This document shows positions 44,346 through 53,863 of a stretch of 64,000 nucleotides of DNA, one piece after another; the first letter of the stretch is position 1; each line of letters begins with the position of its first letter. Location of the stretch: assembly GCA_036121365.1 (NCBI GenBank), contig JAZAFR010000023.1, positions 1-64,000 of the forward strand, in the 5' to 3' direction. The notes beneath the pieces were generated by a model. The model searched no databases. It was not told where the DNA came from and was given only the letters and a program-made list of their open reading frames with translations. The DNA comes from UBA7916 sp036121365 (GTDB lineage Bacteria > Pseudomonadota > Gammaproteobacteria > Comchoanobacterales > Comchoanobacteraceae). A program made the translations under genes and the position numbers.

Positions 44346-46076
44346 TTAATTTGTTTTTTCTAGCCCTGCAGAAAGAATAAAAATCATGCCTTCTATATAT
44401 TGATTTTGCTGCGTTCTGAGCTGTATGTTTTCTGAATGAAAAATATCAAAATCGTGTGATTTAGAAAGCTGCTTAATGGTGTTTGGATTGTGCGAAAAAC
44501 GTGCTGACTGATTCAATACATAACATTCGTCTCGGGTGGTTTCAATGGTGAAAATCCAATGACCTTGAGGTTTAAGATAAGTTCTAACCAGAGAAAAAAC
44601 TGGATTAAGATCACCAAAGTATGGGAGTGTATCTGCAGTCAAAACAAGATCAGTTTTATTCAAATACTCAGAAATTGGAATAAGAATGTCTTGGCAAATA
44701 AGGCGATCATAAATAGATTTTTTATTGGCTTGCTCAATCATATTAGGAGAAAGGTCAACACCAGTAAGATGACTTTTAAAGGGAGCAATGGCAACAGCAG
44801 CCAATCCAGTACCACAGCCTAGGTCAAGACAACTTAGACTATTGGGAGAAAAATTGAGGAGGGCAGGTAAGATTGAGTTTAGGCGTTTAGGGACTTGGTA
44901 ATCCAATACATCAACGAGATGATTGTCATAATGAAAGGCATAGTTGTTAAAAAGGTCAATCACATATTCAGCTGGAACTGTGGATACTTCTCGTTTTTTT
45001 TCAAGCGCACTAAGGATATACTGAACTGAAGGGGTGGGTTTGATTGACTGTGCGCGCTGATAGTAGTCGCACGCCGATTCAATATGGCCTTTTTGAAGAA
45101 AGGCGGCACCAAGATTAATCAAAGACTCATAGTGTGTGGGATCTTTTTTAATGACATGGAACAAATAGTCTGTGCAATCGTCGTAGCGACCAAGATATAA
45201 ATAGCATACGCCAATATTATAGTAGGTGTCTAGATCTTTATTGGATTTTAGGTGAGTCATCCAGTGTGAGAGCGCTTTTTGATACTCTTTTTTGTGTAGA
45301 TAGCAGCAGGCAAGATTATGATGAATGTCTGTAATTTCTGAGGAAATTGACAATGCTTTTTTGAGGAATTCAATGCCATCATCAATATTATCTTGTTCAA
45401 GATGAATGAGGCCAATTTTATTCAGGCATTCTGGATGCGTAGGGTTAATATCTAAGATTTTATCATATAAATTAAGAGCGTTAATGTGTGCTTTCTCAAT
45501 ATGGTAAATTTGAGCCAACTGAAACATTGCAGGAACAAAATCTGGGTCAGTGTTCAACGCACGTTGGAGGTGTTTTTTTGCTTTATGTCGGTTGGATGGC
45601 AGCAAGAAAATCCCCATATTATAGTTGGCATCTAAGTGCTCAGGATTAATCTCAAGTGCTGTATTGAGATGAGATAGTGCTTTTTCAGGGTTAGATTTAA
45701 AGTAAATTAGTGCCAAGTTGTTATGCGCAGAAATTAGAGTAGGATTGATGTCAATGGCTTTTTCAAAAGTCTTGATTGCTTGCTCTGTATTGCCTTGGCG
45801 GCGTTGGGCATTAGCAAGGCTGGAAGTATAAATAGGGTGATTTGGATGGATGTCCAAAGCGTTTTCAAAATACACAATGGCTTTTTCAAGATTATCTATT
45901 TGTGCGAATGTAATGCCAATTAAATGTAAAATCATGGCATGTTTAGGATGATCTAGTAGAATCATCTGATACAAAGTCAGAGCTTTATCTACTTGATGGG
46001 TTTTTTGATAATCTAAAGCTTGCTGTAGGCGTTTTTCATTTTTAGTATCTAGCTTGGCCTCTGATAGCATATACAA
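44346..46076 (-). CDS. TPR-repeat protein with C-terminal class I methyltransferase
   Basis: 576 residues. About ten tetratricopeptide repeats cover residues 13-365 (LEKAIVYFENALDIHPNHP, AIKTFEKAIDINPTLISAH, ALSHLNTALEINPEHLDAN). A SAM-dependent methyltransferase domain follows: CLDLGCGTGLAAVAI near residue 417, LTGVDLSPNMIEQA, then DLVLTADTLPYFGDL. The methyl acceptor is unknown; in similar fusions the TPRs are thought to hold a protein partner. It has an upstream ATG near MLSEAKLD as an alternative start (residue 4). Leftward, 59 bases downstream of mltB. Confidence 0.9.
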   Translation of the reverse strand: MYMLSEAKLDTKNEKRLQQALDYQKTHQVDKALTLYQMILLDHPKHAMILHLIGITFAQIDNLEKAIVYFENALDIHPNHPIYTSSLANAQRRQGNTEQAIKTFEKAIDINPTLISAHNNLALIYFKSNPEKALSHLNTALEINPEHLDANYNMGIFLLPSNRHKAKKHLQRALNTDPDFVPAMFQLAQIYHIEKAHINALNLYDKILDINPTHPECLNKIGLIHLEQDNIDDGIEFLKKALSISSEITDIHHNLACCYLHKKEYQKALSHWMTHLKSNKDLDTYYNIGVCYLYLGRYDDCTDYLFHVIKKDPTHYESLINLGAAFLQKGHIESACDYYQRAQSIKPTPSVQYILSALEKKREVSTVPAEYVIDLFNNYAFHYDNHLVDVLDYQVPKRLNSILPALLNFSPNSLSCLDLGCGTGLAAVAIAPFKSHLTGVDLSPNMIEQANKKSIYDRLICQDILIPISEYLNKTDLVLTADTLPYFGDLNPVFSLVRTYLKPQGHWIFTIETTRDECYVLNQSARFSHNPNTIKQLSKSHDFDIFHSENIQLRTQQNQYIEGMIFILSAGLEKTN

Positions 46077-46135
46077 CCTTCAAAATAAGTACATATTACT
46101 TCATGCCGAACTAAAAAGCCAGTCAAAATTAATTT

Positions 46136-47095
46136 CTACGCTAGGTGCTGAGAGAGTGCAAAGACAGCGCTGCTATAGTGTATGCTATTGTTGTAGCGCA
46201 TGATACTGCGAAAATTTGGAAAGACTCGGTAGAGAGTGGTCTGATCGTCAGCAGTCTGCAATTTGATTATCCAGCTATGTTTTACAGGTCGAAGGTTGAA
46301 CGTCTTCTCAACTTCAGGTGTCGCAGGAAAGAGACGCTGAGACCCCATAAGTTTAAGAATTTCCTGTTGTTTTTTGGCATTCAAAGTTAGTTTTTTCATA
46401 ACAGGTTGATTGGGTTGCCATTTGCCATTTTTTTTCAGATAATTAAAAACACTGGCAATCGCATCATGGTGGTTATCATAGATATCGAGACTACCCTTTG
46501 CGCCGTGATGTCTTCCATAGAGCTTGATATTACTTGGCATAAATTGTGGTATGCCAACAGCACCCGCATAAGAGCTTTTAATAGAACCCAAATCCAGTTG
46601 ATTGTGATAAGCATAGTCAAGCAGTGAAATGGTCTCATCATAGAAAAATTGGCTTCTAGGCGTGTAGTATAAAGCGAGTGTGGTTAATGCTTCTAGAGCA
46701 TGGAAATTGCCTTTATTGGTGCCATAGCTGGTCTCAATGCCAATAATCGCCGCAACAACAGAAGAGGGTATCTTGTATTGTGATTCATAGAGATCAAAAG
46801 TGTTTTTGTATTGAGAGATGAACTGTTTTCCGTTGTTTATTCGTTTTTTGCTGAGCATCATTTTTTTATATGTCATCCAAGGTTTTGCTTCAAACGGTTT
46901 TTGCATGAGGTTTAGGCATGATTCATTCATGGACAAAGATTCAAATTGAGAGGCCAGCCAGTCTTTTGGGATAGCGTGCTTTTGGTGTGCATGTGCAATC
47001 ATTTGTTTTACCATTCGATTGTTTCTTGGTTCTAGGCTAACAGCAGCCATACAGATACCAGCGGTGAACATAAAGGCTAAAATTAATCGTTTCAT
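46136..47095 (-). CDS. mltB: Lytic murein transglycosylase B
   Basis: 319 residues, somewhat shorter than E. coli MltB. A signal peptide covers about 1-20; there is no proper lipobox (AGIC-M), so it is probably a soluble periplasmic form. The catalytic Glu lies in IIGIETSYGTNKG, followed by ALEALTTLALYYTPR and AGAVGIPQFMPSNIKLYG, the diagnostic MltB blocks. It cleaves peptidoglycan between MurNAc and GlcNAc to leave 1,6-anhydro ends. The gene follows rodA, as in many gammaproteobacteria, but here 318 noncoding bases separate them. Confidence 0.92.
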   Translation of the reverse strand: MKRLILAFMFTAGICMAAVSLEPRNNRMVKQMIAHAHQKHAIPKDWLASQFESLSMNESCLNLMQKPFEAKPWMTYKKMMLSKKRINNGKQFISQYKNTFDLYESQYKIPSSVVAAIIGIETSYGTNKGNFHALEALTTLALYYTPRSQFFYDETISLLDYAYHNQLDLGSIKSSYAGAVGIPQFMPSNIKLYGRHHGAKGSLDIYDNHHDAIASVFNYLKKNGKWQPNQPVMKKLTLNAKKQQEILKLMGSQRLFPATPEVEKTFNLRPVKHSWIIKLQTADDQTTLYRVFPNFRSIMRYNNSIHYSSAVFALSQHLA

Positions 47096-47413
47096 TTAAT
47101 CCATTCATTTATAGTCTCATTACAAATTAGCATTGTGAGAAAATAATGGCAATATAGATGATTTCGACTTTGAAAATGGTGTTGAAAATATGGAAATAAA
47201 TGTTTGAAGGAAAAAGTAAACATTTAAAATGTAGATGGCATTACATACAACTAATGGACTATAGCATTAGGAAGAAATAGCGCATGAATATTGGGTGTCA
47301 CATATTAATAAAAGCTTAAAAAATATGTGAGTAGAAGAAAGATTTTTAAGATGAAGTTGAAGTGTATTTTTTGGATAATTAAAGAATAAAGAATAAGTTT
47401 TAGGATAATATGG
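47096..47413. other. Noncoding spacer between rodA and mltB
   Basis: AT-rich; no gene, hairpin terminator or RNA recognised. In most relatives these genes lie close together, so this spacer suggests mltB has its own promoter or that a gene has been lost. Confidence 0.4.
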
Positions 47414-48541
47414 CTACGAATCAAAAAGCCTATTTTGAGCCTTACACGAATTAATAATACCAAAACCGAGAAAGGTAATCAGCATCGTGGTGCCACCATA
47501 GCTGATCATCGGGAGGGGAATGCCCACCACAGGTATAATACCAGAAACCATTGCGATATTGATGAAGGTACAAATGCCAAAAGCAAAAGCAATTCCAGAG
47601 CTGGCCAGGCGAGTAAAGTGATTTTGAGCTTGAGTGCTGTAACCGAAGCATTTTATTAATATCCAAAAAAAGAGTCCCAAAAGAACAAGGCAGCCAACAA
47701 AACCAAATTCTTCAGCCAAGAGTGCAAAGATGAAATCAGTATTATGCTCAGGCAAAAACTGCAAATGTGATTGAGTTCCTTGAAACCACCCTTTGCCAAA
47801 AATGCCGCCAGATCCTATGGCAATCTTTGACTGTAAAATATGATAGCCACTCCCAGCAATATCTCGTTTCGGCATAAGGAGTGTTAAAATTCTACGTTTC
47901 TGGTAATCATGCAGCAACGTCCAACTAATCGGTGAGCCAATCACAAATGCAAAAAAACCGTAACGCAAAAACTTCAATGGCAATCCTGCCATGATTAAAG
48001 TGAAAAGACCAATCCCAAAAATAATGCTGGCAGTGCCAAGGTCAGGTTGTTTAAAAACAAGAAGAAAAGGTAGGAAGATCAGAAGAATGTTTTCGAAAAG
48101 TGCCTGGTTTGAAAGTGGCAATTCTTGGTTTTGGATGCGGCTCGCCAGCGTCAATGGAAGAACTATCTTCATAATTTCTGAAGGTTCAAAACGAATGAAT
48201 TTTAAATCAAGCCAACGTTGAGCCCCTTTACCTGTGTGGCCAAATAATAAAACCAGTACCAGTAGTAATATAGTGAATATATACAGTAATACCGCAAGTT
48301 TCTGCAGTTGCTCACAACTGGTTCTTTGAACCACAATAAGAATGCCCAATGCCAAAAATACATGTATGGACTGCTTTATGACCATATAGTAGTTGCCTTC
48401 GCAGGCGCTGAGTAGTAATAAAAGTCCCATAGAAACGTATATAAATAGAAGGAAATTTAAACTCACAGTTTCAGAGCTGGCTTGTTTGGATGAGAGCATA
48501 CGAAAGGTAGTAAAAAAACAATAATAACAAAAATTAGACAT
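47414..48541 (-). CDS. rodA: Rod shape-determining peptidoglycan glycosyltransferase RodA
   Basis: 375 residues from the ATG at 48541, which has GGAA just upstream; the frame opens at a TTG at 48592, and the ATG at 48499 is a further option. Ten hydrophobic segments. SEDS motifs are clear: RFEPSEIMKIVLPL, QPDLGTASI, SGGIFGKGWFQGTQ, LPEHNTDFIFALLAEEFGFVG and GIPLPMISYGGT. RodA polymerises lipid II glycan chains for cell elongation with PBP2 (mrdA, upstream here). Its presence means the cell still elongates with a wall. Confidence 0.95.
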   Translation of the reverse strand: MSNFCYYCFFTTFRMLSSKQASSETVSLNFLLFIYVSMGLLLLLSACEGNYYMVIKQSIHVFLALGILIVVQRTSCEQLQKLAVLLYIFTILLLVLVLLFGHTGKGAQRWLDLKFIRFEPSEIMKIVLPLTLASRIQNQELPLSNQALFENILLIFLPFLLVFKQPDLGTASIIFGIGLFTLIMAGLPLKFLRYGFFAFVIGSPISWTLLHDYQKRRILTLLMPKRDIAGSGYHILQSKIAIGSGGIFGKGWFQGTQSHLQFLPEHNTDFIFALLAEEFGFVGCLVLLGLFFWILIKCFGYSTQAQNHFTRLASSGIAFAFGICTFINIAMVSGIIPVVGIPLPMISYGGTTMLITFLGFGIINSCKAQNRLFDS

Positions 48542-48862
48542 CTTTTCCAGTAGAATAGGATGGACTTTAATTGAGAAGGTGTAAATTACCAATGGCGATT
48601 AAATAGAGTACAGTGCTTCCGTAGGGCATCAATTAGTCTCTGAAAAATAACGAGTGTTTGTAGCTCGGTACAATTACAATAGAGGTGTTAGCATGAGCAT
48701 TGATGCAATCGACCATGAGGTTTAATGAAATGTTAAAAAGCTAAATTGCTTGAGTGATTGCGTATGTAATAATTTAGGGATCAATAAAGATAAGTTAGAA
48801 GGGAAAATATAAGGTTTAATTCAAATGGGCAACAGGAAACACAGGACGAGTGAAATAGATAG
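48542..48862. other. Noncoding spacer between mrdA and rodA
   Basis: No gene seen. These two genes are usually adjacent or overlapping; here about 320 AT-rich bases lie between them, with no recognisable terminator or RNA. Confidence 0.4.
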
Positions 48863-50674
48863 TCAATCCATGGGGATGAACTCAGTCTCCTTTGAGAAGT
48901 GAGCATCAATAATGTCTTTGGCCACTAAAATGGCCAAGTTGTCATTTTCAACTAAGACAGTGATTGCAAAATCAGGTGATTTTTTAGCAACAAAACCAAT
49001 CAGCCACGAATGATCTGAAAGAGACTTGATGTGATGTCTGCGTCCTGAGTTCTTAACCAATTGTGCAGTACCTGTCTTAGCAGCAAAGGGCACTGGTAAT
49101 TTTCCAAAACGTTTACCTGTGCCGTATTCAACGACTTTTTGCATGGCTGAGACAATATAATCCCAATTTTCCGAATTATAGTGATGAGTAGATTGAAAGG
49201 GTGTTTTTGTTTCAATTATGGGTTTTTCAGAGGTGGAAATGTGTTTCAGCACATGCGGGTAAAACGTTTTACCCTTTGATGCAAAGATTGAAGTGGCAAA
49301 AGAAAGTTGTAGTGGGGTGACCAAAAGAGCACCTTGGCCAATGCCAGTGATGATGGTGTCACCTATCAGCCAGGGCTTTCCTTGTGATTTTTTCCATTCG
49401 CGGTTGGGTAATAATCCTGGTTTTTCACCAGGCAGGTCGATATTGGTTGGCATTCCAAAGCCGTATTGCCTGTAAATTTCACTCATTGTATCGATGCCAA
49501 GTTTCAAAGAGAGGTGATAAAAAAATGTATCATTAGAAACAATAATGGCTTTTCTCGTGTTGACATATCCATGACCTTGTCTATGCCAGTTTCTATAAAT
49601 ATTCGAAGTTCCTTTATATTGGAATGATCCAGTATCATAAATTGTAAAATTTTGATCAATAATGCGGTTGTCAAGTGCATGCAATGTTAAAAAAGGTTTG
49701 ACAGTGGAGGCAGGCGGAAAATGGCCAGAGAGCGCTCGATTGAACAAGGGCTTGGTTTCTGAAGTGAGGTATTCACCGATCTTGTGTTTTAAAAGTGGGT
49801 CTAAAAAAGCATTGGGGTCATAGCTTGGAGAGCTATAAAGTGCTAAGATTTCTCCATTTCTAGGGTTGGAAATGATAACAGCACCATTTTTTCCTTCCAT
49901 TGTTTTCTCGAGTAGTTTTTGAAGACGATAGTCAATTGTTAAAGTGATATCAGATCCATTCTGTGCAGGAATATTTGAAATTTTTTTTAGAATGTTTCCT
50001 TTTGCATTCCTTTGTAGTTGTAAGAGGCCTGACTGCCCAGAAAGTATGTCATTATAATGTTTTTCCACGCCATCGGCGCCGCTATAATTGGCCAAAATAT
50101 TTGGATTGTCAGACTTGATGTCTTTGGCAACTTTTTTAGCGAGAACATAGCCAGTAACGGCAGCACACGCACTTCTGCAAGGGTAGTGGCGTATGAATTC
50201 AGGTGTGATTCGAATGGAATGAAGATGTAAATTTTCAAAATAAAGTGTTTGTATTTGTTCCTGAGATAAATAGCTTAGAAGTCGAATGGAGTCTTGAAAT
50301 TTTGCAGTGTCTATTTTTTTATTGAGCTTATCAAAATCAAGATCAAGATTGAGTTTTTGGGCAATGAAGTTCATAGTTTCTTTGGATTGCTTCTTGGACT
50401 CAACAATCAGATCAAGATGAAATTTTGGAATATTCTTGGCAAGAACTACACCATTTCTATCAAATATTTCCCCTCGTTGAGGTTGTAAAGATGCAAAAGT
50501 ATATTGATTATTGAGGCTTTTTATATAGAGGTTTTGTCCAGAGGTGATTTGGAGCATGTATAAACGATAGACAAGCAATGAGGTTAAAAGAAGAAAAAAA
50601 ATCAATGAGTAAATGGTTCGGATAAAGTGGCTGTGCTGCTGGCTTCTATAGTTGTTTTGAAGATGATTTTTCAT
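48863..50674 (-). CDS. mrdA: Penicillin-binding protein 2 (peptidoglycan transpeptidase)
   Basis: 603 residues. One membrane segment at about 21-42, a PBP dimerisation domain, then the transpeptidase: STVK (catalytic Ser, in PPASTVKPFL), SND in AIIVSNDTFFYHL, and KTGTAQ. The family marker around QRGEIFDRNGVVLAKN is present near residue 55. It cross-links glycan strands during elongation as partner of RodA. Its ATG overlaps the rlmH stop by one base (TAATG), giving coupled translation within the rsfS-rlmH-mrdA operon. Confidence 0.95.
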   Translation of the reverse strand: MKNHLQNNYRSQQHSHFIRTIYSLIFFLLLTSLLVYRLYMLQITSGQNLYIKSLNNQYTFASLQPQRGEIFDRNGVVLAKNIPKFHLDLIVESKKQSKETMNFIAQKLNLDLDFDKLNKKIDTAKFQDSIRLLSYLSQEQIQTLYFENLHLHSIRITPEFIRHYPCRSACAAVTGYVLAKKVAKDIKSDNPNILANYSGADGVEKHYNDILSGQSGLLQLQRNAKGNILKKISNIPAQNGSDITLTIDYRLQKLLEKTMEGKNGAVIISNPRNGEILALYSSPSYDPNAFLDPLLKHKIGEYLTSETKPLFNRALSGHFPPASTVKPFLTLHALDNRIIDQNFTIYDTGSFQYKGTSNIYRNWHRQGHGYVNTRKAIIVSNDTFFYHLSLKLGIDTMSEIYRQYGFGMPTNIDLPGEKPGLLPNREWKKSQGKPWLIGDTIITGIGQGALLVTPLQLSFATSIFASKGKTFYPHVLKHISTSEKPIIETKTPFQSTHHYNSENWDYIVSAMQKVVEYGTGKRFGKLPVPFAAKTGTAQLVKNSGRRHHIKSLSDHSWLIGFVAKKSPDFAITVLVENDNLAILVAKDIIDAHFSKETEFIPMD

Positions 50675-51141
50675 TATCTGTGATAAGGATGGTTGTTTGA
50701 TAAGGTAAAGGCTCGGTATAGTTGTTCGTACAATACGATTCTAGCAAATATATGTGGGAGTGTAAATGATGAAAGAGAAAGGCTATAGTGTGCAAGTTGA
50801 CGTGTTTTTTGATGGTGACCATCAGGGCCTCCGATCAGAAAAGCAATCCGTTGTGACTGTGTTCTCCAGTTTGAAAATTGTGTAGAGAACTGTTGCGAAG
50901 TCAATGATTTTCCTGTCTCGTCAAGAAGAATCACCACTGCACTTTCTGGAATAGACTCTGCCAGCAAGTGATATTCTTTTTCCATGAGTTTATCAGTAGA
51001 TGTGTTGCGGTTGCGTTTGGGTGTATTGGAGGTGAATTCTTCAATGTGAGCAAAATGCTCAATGCGTTTCTTATATGTGCTTAGAGCCTCAATTTGCCAG
51101 GGTGTTGTCGGTTTTCCAATCGAATGAATAGAGAGTTTCAC
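50674..51141 (-). CDS. rlmH: 23S rRNA pseudouridine-1915 N3-methyltransferase
   Basis: 155 residues, the normal length of the SPOUT-class RlmH. It shows LLDETGKSLTSQQFS, FLIGGPDGH and the C-terminal knot LTLP-like block (SFTLPHIFARIVLYEQLYRA, then NNHPYHR), which is nearly invariant. It methylates pseudouridine 1915 in helix 69 of 23S rRNA on assembled ribosomes. Middle gene of the operon: 12 bases after rsfS and overlapping mrdA. Confidence 0.96.
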   Translation of the reverse strand: MKLSIHSIGKPTTPWQIEALSTYKKRIEHFAHIEEFTSNTPKRNRNTSTDKLMEKEYHLLAESIPESAVVILLDETGKSLTSQQFSTQFSNWRTQSQRIAFLIGGPDGHHQKTRQLAHYSLSLSSFTLPHIFARIVLYEQLYRAFTLSNNHPYHR

Positions 51142-51153
51142 AACAGTTCCTGT

Positions 51154-51465
51154 TTAGGTACTCCATAGTTTTTCTAATGCGTAGTATTGTCTAATGTCAG
51201 GTAACATGATATGACAGATAACATCGCCGAAATTGACGAGTATCCACTGGCCCTCTTCATCACCTTCAACACGCGGCTTTTCAAACTTATGCTTAACGGC
51301 CATATCAAGCAACGCATTCATCATGCTGCGTGTATGTCGAGAGGTGTTACCAGATACAATCACCATATGATCTGTGATGGATGTCAGCTGTCCAACATCG
51401 AGAGATACCAAATCAATCCCTTTCATGTCTTCTAATGTACAAACAATGCTGTTTAGCAATTCCAT
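51154..51465 (-). CDS. rsfS: Ribosome silencing factor RsfS
   Basis: 103 residues, standard for the family. Markers: DLVSLDVGQLTSITDHMVIVSG (with the D-x-x-VI-x-SG strand), NTSRHTRSM, EGDEEGQWILVNFGDVICHIM. RsfS binds L14 (uL14) on the large subunit and blocks subunit joining when nutrients are low. First gene of the operon with rlmH and mrdA; a near-consensus promoter lies 28-56 bases upstream. Confidence 0.95.
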   Translation of the reverse strand: MELLNSIVCTLEDMKGIDLVSLDVGQLTSITDHMVIVSGNTSRHTRSMMNALLDMAVKHKFEKPRVEGDEEGQWILVNFGDVICHIMLPDIRQYYALEKLWST

Positions 51466-51492
51466 GGCAGTTTTTCTATGTGTATATAATTA

Positions 51493-51521
51493 ATTATATA
51501 AAGAACAGACGGATAAGTCAA
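51493..51521 (-). promoter_or_regulatory. Strong promoter of the rsfS-rlmH-mrdA operon
   Basis: Minus strand: TTGACT (51521-51516, 5 of 6), 17-base spacer and perfect TATAAT (51498-51493), giving a leader of about 20 bases before the rsfS ATG. Confidence 0.75.
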
Positions 51522-51621
51522 TGGAATGAATATGCGTAAATCAAGATAAAAGGACAAAAACTGTTGTTATTTCGTAATAAATTGGATAATATTAGAATAA
51601 TTTAGAAAAATGGGAGTCGTT

Positions 51622-52164
51622 ATGCTTGATAGATGGGTTTGGTGTGATTTAGAGATGACCGGATTAGATCCAGAGAAACATCATATCATAGAAATAGCGA
51701 CCATCATTACTGACAGTCAGCTCAATATTATTGCAGAAGGTCCAAATTATGTGATTTGGCAACCTGAGGAAAATATGAAAAATTTAGACCCCTGGATAAT
51801 CAAGCATCATGGAGAATCAGGGTTGTTGGATGCTGTTAAAGCGAGCAAGATTACGCAAGAGAAGGCAGAGGCTGAAACTTACGCTTTTGTTTGTCAGCAT
51901 ATCAAAAAAAATGAGGCACCACTATGTGGGAATTCTATCAGTACAGATCGCTTATTTCTAGAAAAATATATGCCCAGAATCAATGATCATTTACATTATA
52001 GAAATTTAGATGTGAGCAGTATAAAGATTGTATCCAGTGCATGGTGTCAGGAGCTTGAGGGGTACAAAAAGAAGAACAATCACAGAGCGCTTGATGATAT
52101 CAAGGAATCAATAGCAGAATTGAAGTACTACCAAAAGACAATATTTGATAAGAAAGAGACATAA
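51622..52164 (+). CDS. orn: Oligoribonuclease
   Basis: 180 residues from the second ATG at 51622, which has GGGAG five bases upstream; an ATG at 51610 is in frame but lacks a site. DEDDh exonuclease motifs: WCDLEMTGLDPE (Exo I), LCGNSISTDRLFLEKYMP (Exo II), NHRALDDIKESI (Exo III). Orn degrades 2-5-mer RNA to mononucleotides and is essential in many gammaproteobacteria. It leads the orn-nnr-tsaE order seen in enterics, though 237 bases separate it from nnr. Confidence 0.95.
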   Translation: MLDRWVWCDLEMTGLDPEKHHIIEIATIITDSQLNIIAEGPNYVIWQPEENMKNLDPWIIKHHGESGLLDAVKASKITQEKAEAETYAFVCQHIKKNEAPLCGNSISTDRLFLEKYMPRINDHLHYRNLDVSSIKIVSSAWCQELEGYKKKNNHRALDDIKESIAELKYYQKTIFDKKET

Positions 52165-52401
52165 AATAGACAGAATAGATGGGTTTATGATGAAGCCATC
52201 AAAATAGTATGATTGTTATTCAATAAAACACAAGAAAATGGTTCGGTTATGGTGCCAATGACGCCAGTTGAGATTTAAGAGTTTTGGTGGTGATAGTATC
52301 AAGAAATGCAAATGAGCAATATGACAGAAATACAGATAAATCAGAGTATTGTGGATATATGATGTGTATGTTAATCTATATTGAATTGAAAGAGAGAAAA
52401 T

Positions 52402-53859
52402 ATGACTGCCGCATACAGTGTAAAGCAAATCAGAGAGTTTGAAAAAAGTCTCATTGAAGATGAGTCATTCGGCATAAATGGTCTTCTAGAATCTGCAAGC
52501 AAAGCAATTTTCAAAGTCTGTATTCAGAGAATTAAAAAAAATCAGAAAGTACTGGTGGTTTGTGGAAAAGGATATAATGGTGTTGACGCAATAAAATGTG
52601 GAACTTTGTTAAAAAAGGCAGGATATCGTGTCTATTATATGATGTGTTATAGAATGGTAGACTGCAATATTGAATTCCAACAAGCACACAGTGAGGCAGT
52701 TCGAGTAGGAGTTATTGAAGAAAAAGGAGAGGATTTAACTGATTATGATGTGCTGATAGACGGTATATACGGTATAGGCTATAGAGAGGCAAAACAAGAT
52801 CATAACGCAGTCACCATACAGAAAATGAATCGTTCTGGTGCCAAAATCATCAGCATTGATGTGCCATCTGGTGTCAACGCCGACACAGGGGTTGCGGCTA
52901 AAGATGCCATCAGAGCGACCACAACACTATCATTACTGATACGAAAAAGGGGATTGTATACCAAAGATGCATTCGATCATGTTGGGGAGTTATTATTTGA
53001 CGATTTAGGTCATCAGTATCAAAATCAGCAAGAGCAATATGAGATAATTGAGATAAAAGACCGAAGGCATGATTTGATAAGGGAAGTAAAAAACACTCAC
53101 AAGTACTCGTTCGGAAGAGCCTTGGTAATTGGCGGCAATTATGGAATGCTGGGAGCAAGTGTATTAACAGCAAAAGCATGTGCAAAAATGGGGTGTGGTT
53201 ATGTCATGATGGCAACCAGAGACAACCCGGCATTGGCAATAGAAAACCCTGACTTTGTTACAGTGTCTATTGATGAGATTGATGGAATAATACAAGCGGG
53301 GAAAGTGACAGTCATTATCATTGGGCCAGGATTGGGAAGAGATGACTGGGCGCTTGCGTGCATGGAAAAGGCCTTAAAGTATAAAGGAAGTATGGTGATG
53401 GATGCCGATGCGTTACAGATGATGGTCCAGAAAGATTTAGATATTGGTCAAAAAGTGGTGATGACCCCGCATGAAGGAGAAGCTGGGGTATTATTGGGAG
53501 TAGGGTCTGCAGATGTGAGGAAAAATCGTTTTGAGGCGATAGACAAACTATATCAGAAATTTGAGGCAAAAATGTTATTGAAAGGTGCAGGGACGTTGAT
53601 AAAGGTCGATGAGAATGTGGTCAAGGTGATCAATCATGCATGTCCCGGGATGTCAGTAGCAGGTAGTGGCGATGTACTAGCAGGGATGATTGGCGGTTAT
53701 ATTGCACAGGGTGTAGACAATGGCACAGCATTATTAGAAGCTGCATTGATACACGTTGAAATTGGGATGTACTATCAGGAGATCAATCAAGGAAGAGGTA
53801 TGATGGCATCAGAAATGATAGAAATGATACCCATGATGAAAAATAAAAAAGAGGGATAA
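52402..53859 (+). CDS. nnr: Bifunctional NAD(P)H-hydrate epimerase / ADP-dependent dehydratase
   Basis: 485 residues, usual length. The N-terminal YjeF_N epimerase (1-210) carries VCGKGYNGVDA, a variant of the usual GxGNNGGDG, and IDVPSGVNADTG. The C-terminal ribokinase-like dehydratase (215-485) shows GGNYGMLGASVLTAKA, IIGPGLGRDDWA, TPHEGEAGVLLG and AGSGDVLAGMIGG with the catalytic Asp. It repairs hydrated NADH and NADPH. It is four bases upstream of tsaE, so they form an operon. The altered epimerase glycine loop may weaken that half. Confidence 0.93.
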   Translation: MTAAYSVKQIREFEKSLIEDESFGINGLLESASKAIFKVCIQRIKKNQKVLVVCGKGYNGVDAIKCGTLLKKAGYRVYYMMCYRMVDCNIEFQQAHSEAVRVGVIEEKGEDLTDYDVLIDGIYGIGYREAKQDHNAVTIQKMNRSGAKIISIDVPSGVNADTGVAAKDAIRATTTLSLLIRKRGLYTKDAFDHVGELLFDDLGHQYQNQQEQYEIIEIKDRRHDLIREVKNTHKYSFGRALVIGGNYGMLGASVLTAKACAKMGCGYVMMATRDNPALAIENPDFVTVSIDEIDGIIQAGKVTVIIIGPGLGRDDWALACMEKALKYKGSMVMDADALQMMVQKDLDIGQKVVMTPHEGEAGVLLGVGSADVRKNRFEAIDKLYQKFEAKMLLKGAGTLIKVDENVVKVINHACPGMSVAGSGDVLAGMIGGYIAQGVDNGTALLEAALIHVEIGMYYQEINQGRGMMASEMIEMIPMMKNKKEG

Positions 53860-53863
53860 TCAG

